This document shows, in pieces, positions 63,147 through 64,000 of a DNA stretch of 64,000 bases. A model generated the notes under the pieces. It was not told the DNA's origin. It worked only from the letters and a program-made list of their open reading frames with translations, and ran no database searches. Source of the stretch: CAKZML01 sp963823435 (GTDB taxonomy: Bacteria; Pseudomonadota; Gammaproteobacteria; Steroidobacterales; BM003); assembly GCA_963823435.1 (NCBI GenBank), contig CAWGLN010000001.1, positions 620,001 to 684,000 of the forward strand, written 5' to 3'. The position numbers were made by a program, and so were the translations under genes. Each line of letters begins with the position of its first letter. Within the stretch, counting starts at the first letter, position 1.

Positions 63147-64000
63147 ACCTCCAGGTAGGCGAGAATTCCCCGGGCCGCCTCGCGACCCTCAAACACCGCG
63201 GTGACCACCAGGTCCGATCCCCGGACCATGTCACCGCCGGCGAATACACCGGGCCGCGAAGTCTGGAATGGAATCTGCTTATCAGCCGATACCTGCACGC
63301 GACCATTGTCATGCAAACCCACGCCGGCCTGTGTCAGCCAGTCGGGCGGACTCGGGCGAAAACCGAAAGCCACGATTACCTCGTCGCACTCCAGCAACTC
63401 CTCGCTGCCAGGTACTATGTTCGCCGACTGTCTGCCGGATGCATCCGGGGGACCCAGTTCCGTGCTTATCAGGCGCACCGCTTCTACCTTGTCTGTGCCC
63501 GTTATTTCAAGCGGCTGCCGTTGCCACAAGAACTGCACGCCTTCGTCCTCGGCATTTTCCACCTCGCGTCTGGACCCCGGCATGTTCTCCCGGTCCCTGC
63601 GATAGGCGCAGATGACGCTGGCCGCACCCTGGCGGATGGCGGTGCGCACGCAGTCCATGCCCGTGTCGCCGCCTCCCAGCACCACCACCCGCTTCCCGGC
63701 CATGTCGAGAAACGGCGAGTCCGGGCATTCCATATCCAACTGGCGGCGTGCATTGCCAATCAGGTAGGGCAGGGCGGCGCGCACCTGGGGCAGGTTCTCA
63801 CCCGGGAAATCACCGCGCACCTCGCTGTAGGTGCCCAACCCCAGGAACACCGCGTCAAAAGTGTTTGCCAGTTCGTCAAAGGTGATGTCGCCGCCGACCT
63901 CGGTATTCAAGCGAAACTCCACGCCCATTTCTTCCATCAGGGCGCGACGTGTCTCGATCACGGATTTTTCAAGCTTGAATGGCGGTATACCGAAGGTCAG
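63143..64000 (-). CDS. gltD: Glutamate synthase small subunit, C-terminal part (cut by window end)
   Basis: NADPH-dependent beta subunit of glutamate synthase or a very close relative. The gene runs past position 64000, so its N-terminal Fe-S domain is not seen. The visible part begins FGIPPFKLEKSVIETRRALM, then GVEFRLNTEVGGDITFDEL, AVFLGLGTYSEVRGDFPGEN, the NADPH-binding VVVLGGGDTGMDCVRTAIRQ, CAYRRDRENMPGSRREVENA, and the final FAD segment GVFAGGDMVRGSDLVVTAVF. These match GltD closely. The stop TAG (63143-63145) lies just after the repeat block. gltB would be expected upstream, outside the window. Confidence 0.9.
   Translation of the reverse strand: MTFGIPPFKLEKSVIETRRALMEEMGVEFRLNTEVGGDITFDELANTFDAVFLGLGTYSEVRGDFPGENLPQVRAALPYLIGNARRQLDMECPDSPFLDMAGKRVVVLGGGDTGMDCVRTAIRQGAASVICAYRRDRENMPGSRREVENAEDEGVQFLWQRQPLEITGTDKVEAVRLISTELGPPDASGRQSANIVPGSEELLECDEVIVAFGFRPSPPDWLTQAGVGLHDNGRVQVSADKQIPFQTSRPGVFAGGDMVRGSDLVVTAVFEGREAARGILAYLEV

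Overview
The window is a continuous piece of a gammaproteobacterial chromosome, probably from a marine or sediment organism with flexible, partly anaerobic respiration. The best taxonomic evidence is gene order. From 29 to 43 kb it holds exoIII-pyrE-dut-coaBC-radC-rpmB-rpmG-mutM-coaD-rsmD-ftsY-ftsE-ftsX-rpoH, which is essentially the Escherichia coli pyrE-to-rpoH block with a few insertions. A lineage such as Woeseiaceae or another deep gammaproteobacterial family is possible, but I cannot prove it from this sequence.

Layout. 0-6.8 kb: PAP2 phosphatase, dbpA helicase, quinone-type oxidoreductase, LytTR regulator and acyltransferase, with hairpin-rich repeats between them. 7-10.5 kb: two secreted beta-lactamase-fold hydrolases. 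10.7-15.4 kb: a TonB-dependent haem-type receptor and nirS (cytochrome cd1 nitrite reductase with an extra N-terminal cytochrome c domain), each behind an FNR/Dnr-type box. 15.7-20.3 kb: an OmpR/EnvZ-like pair and a tandemly duplicated secreted protein gene. 20.4-25 kb: a Tat-exported flavin oxidoreductase and a PKD/cytochrome c/Asp-rich protein with a GlyGly-CTERM-like tail and its own FNR-like box. 25.3-29 kb: trmB, small genes and ampG. 29-43.3 kb: the housekeeping block, ending in rpoH behind a perfect CIRCE operator. 43.4-48 kb: two OmpA-type lipoproteins, a DUF962 membrane protein, glutaryl-CoA dehydrogenase and a MATE exporter. 48.2-51.8 kb: two large multihaem cytochromes that look like the ImcH and CbcL quinone oxidoreductases of Geobacter. 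52.6-55.4 kb: the two-component system normally dedicated to a proteobacterial sortase, here without the sortase. 55.6-64 kb: subtilase, lipoprotein, M20 amidohydrolase, SLC13 permease, repeats and the 3' part of gltD.

How the genes fit together: nirS, the FNR-controlled receptor, the FNR-linked PKD cytochrome and the ImcH/CbcL-like pair point to respiration with nitrite and possibly extracellular or solid acceptors. Two intergenic repeat families recur: a TA-flanked, MITE-like element of about 160 bp, and a double-hairpin BIME-like repeat. Several copies lie on or against stop codons.

Caution: about 22 of roughly 50 genes, including essential ones such as ftsY, ftsX and trmB, are broken by 1-base indels that leave the protein readable in the next frame. 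I take this mainly as sequencing or assembly error and annotate those genes over their whole span.
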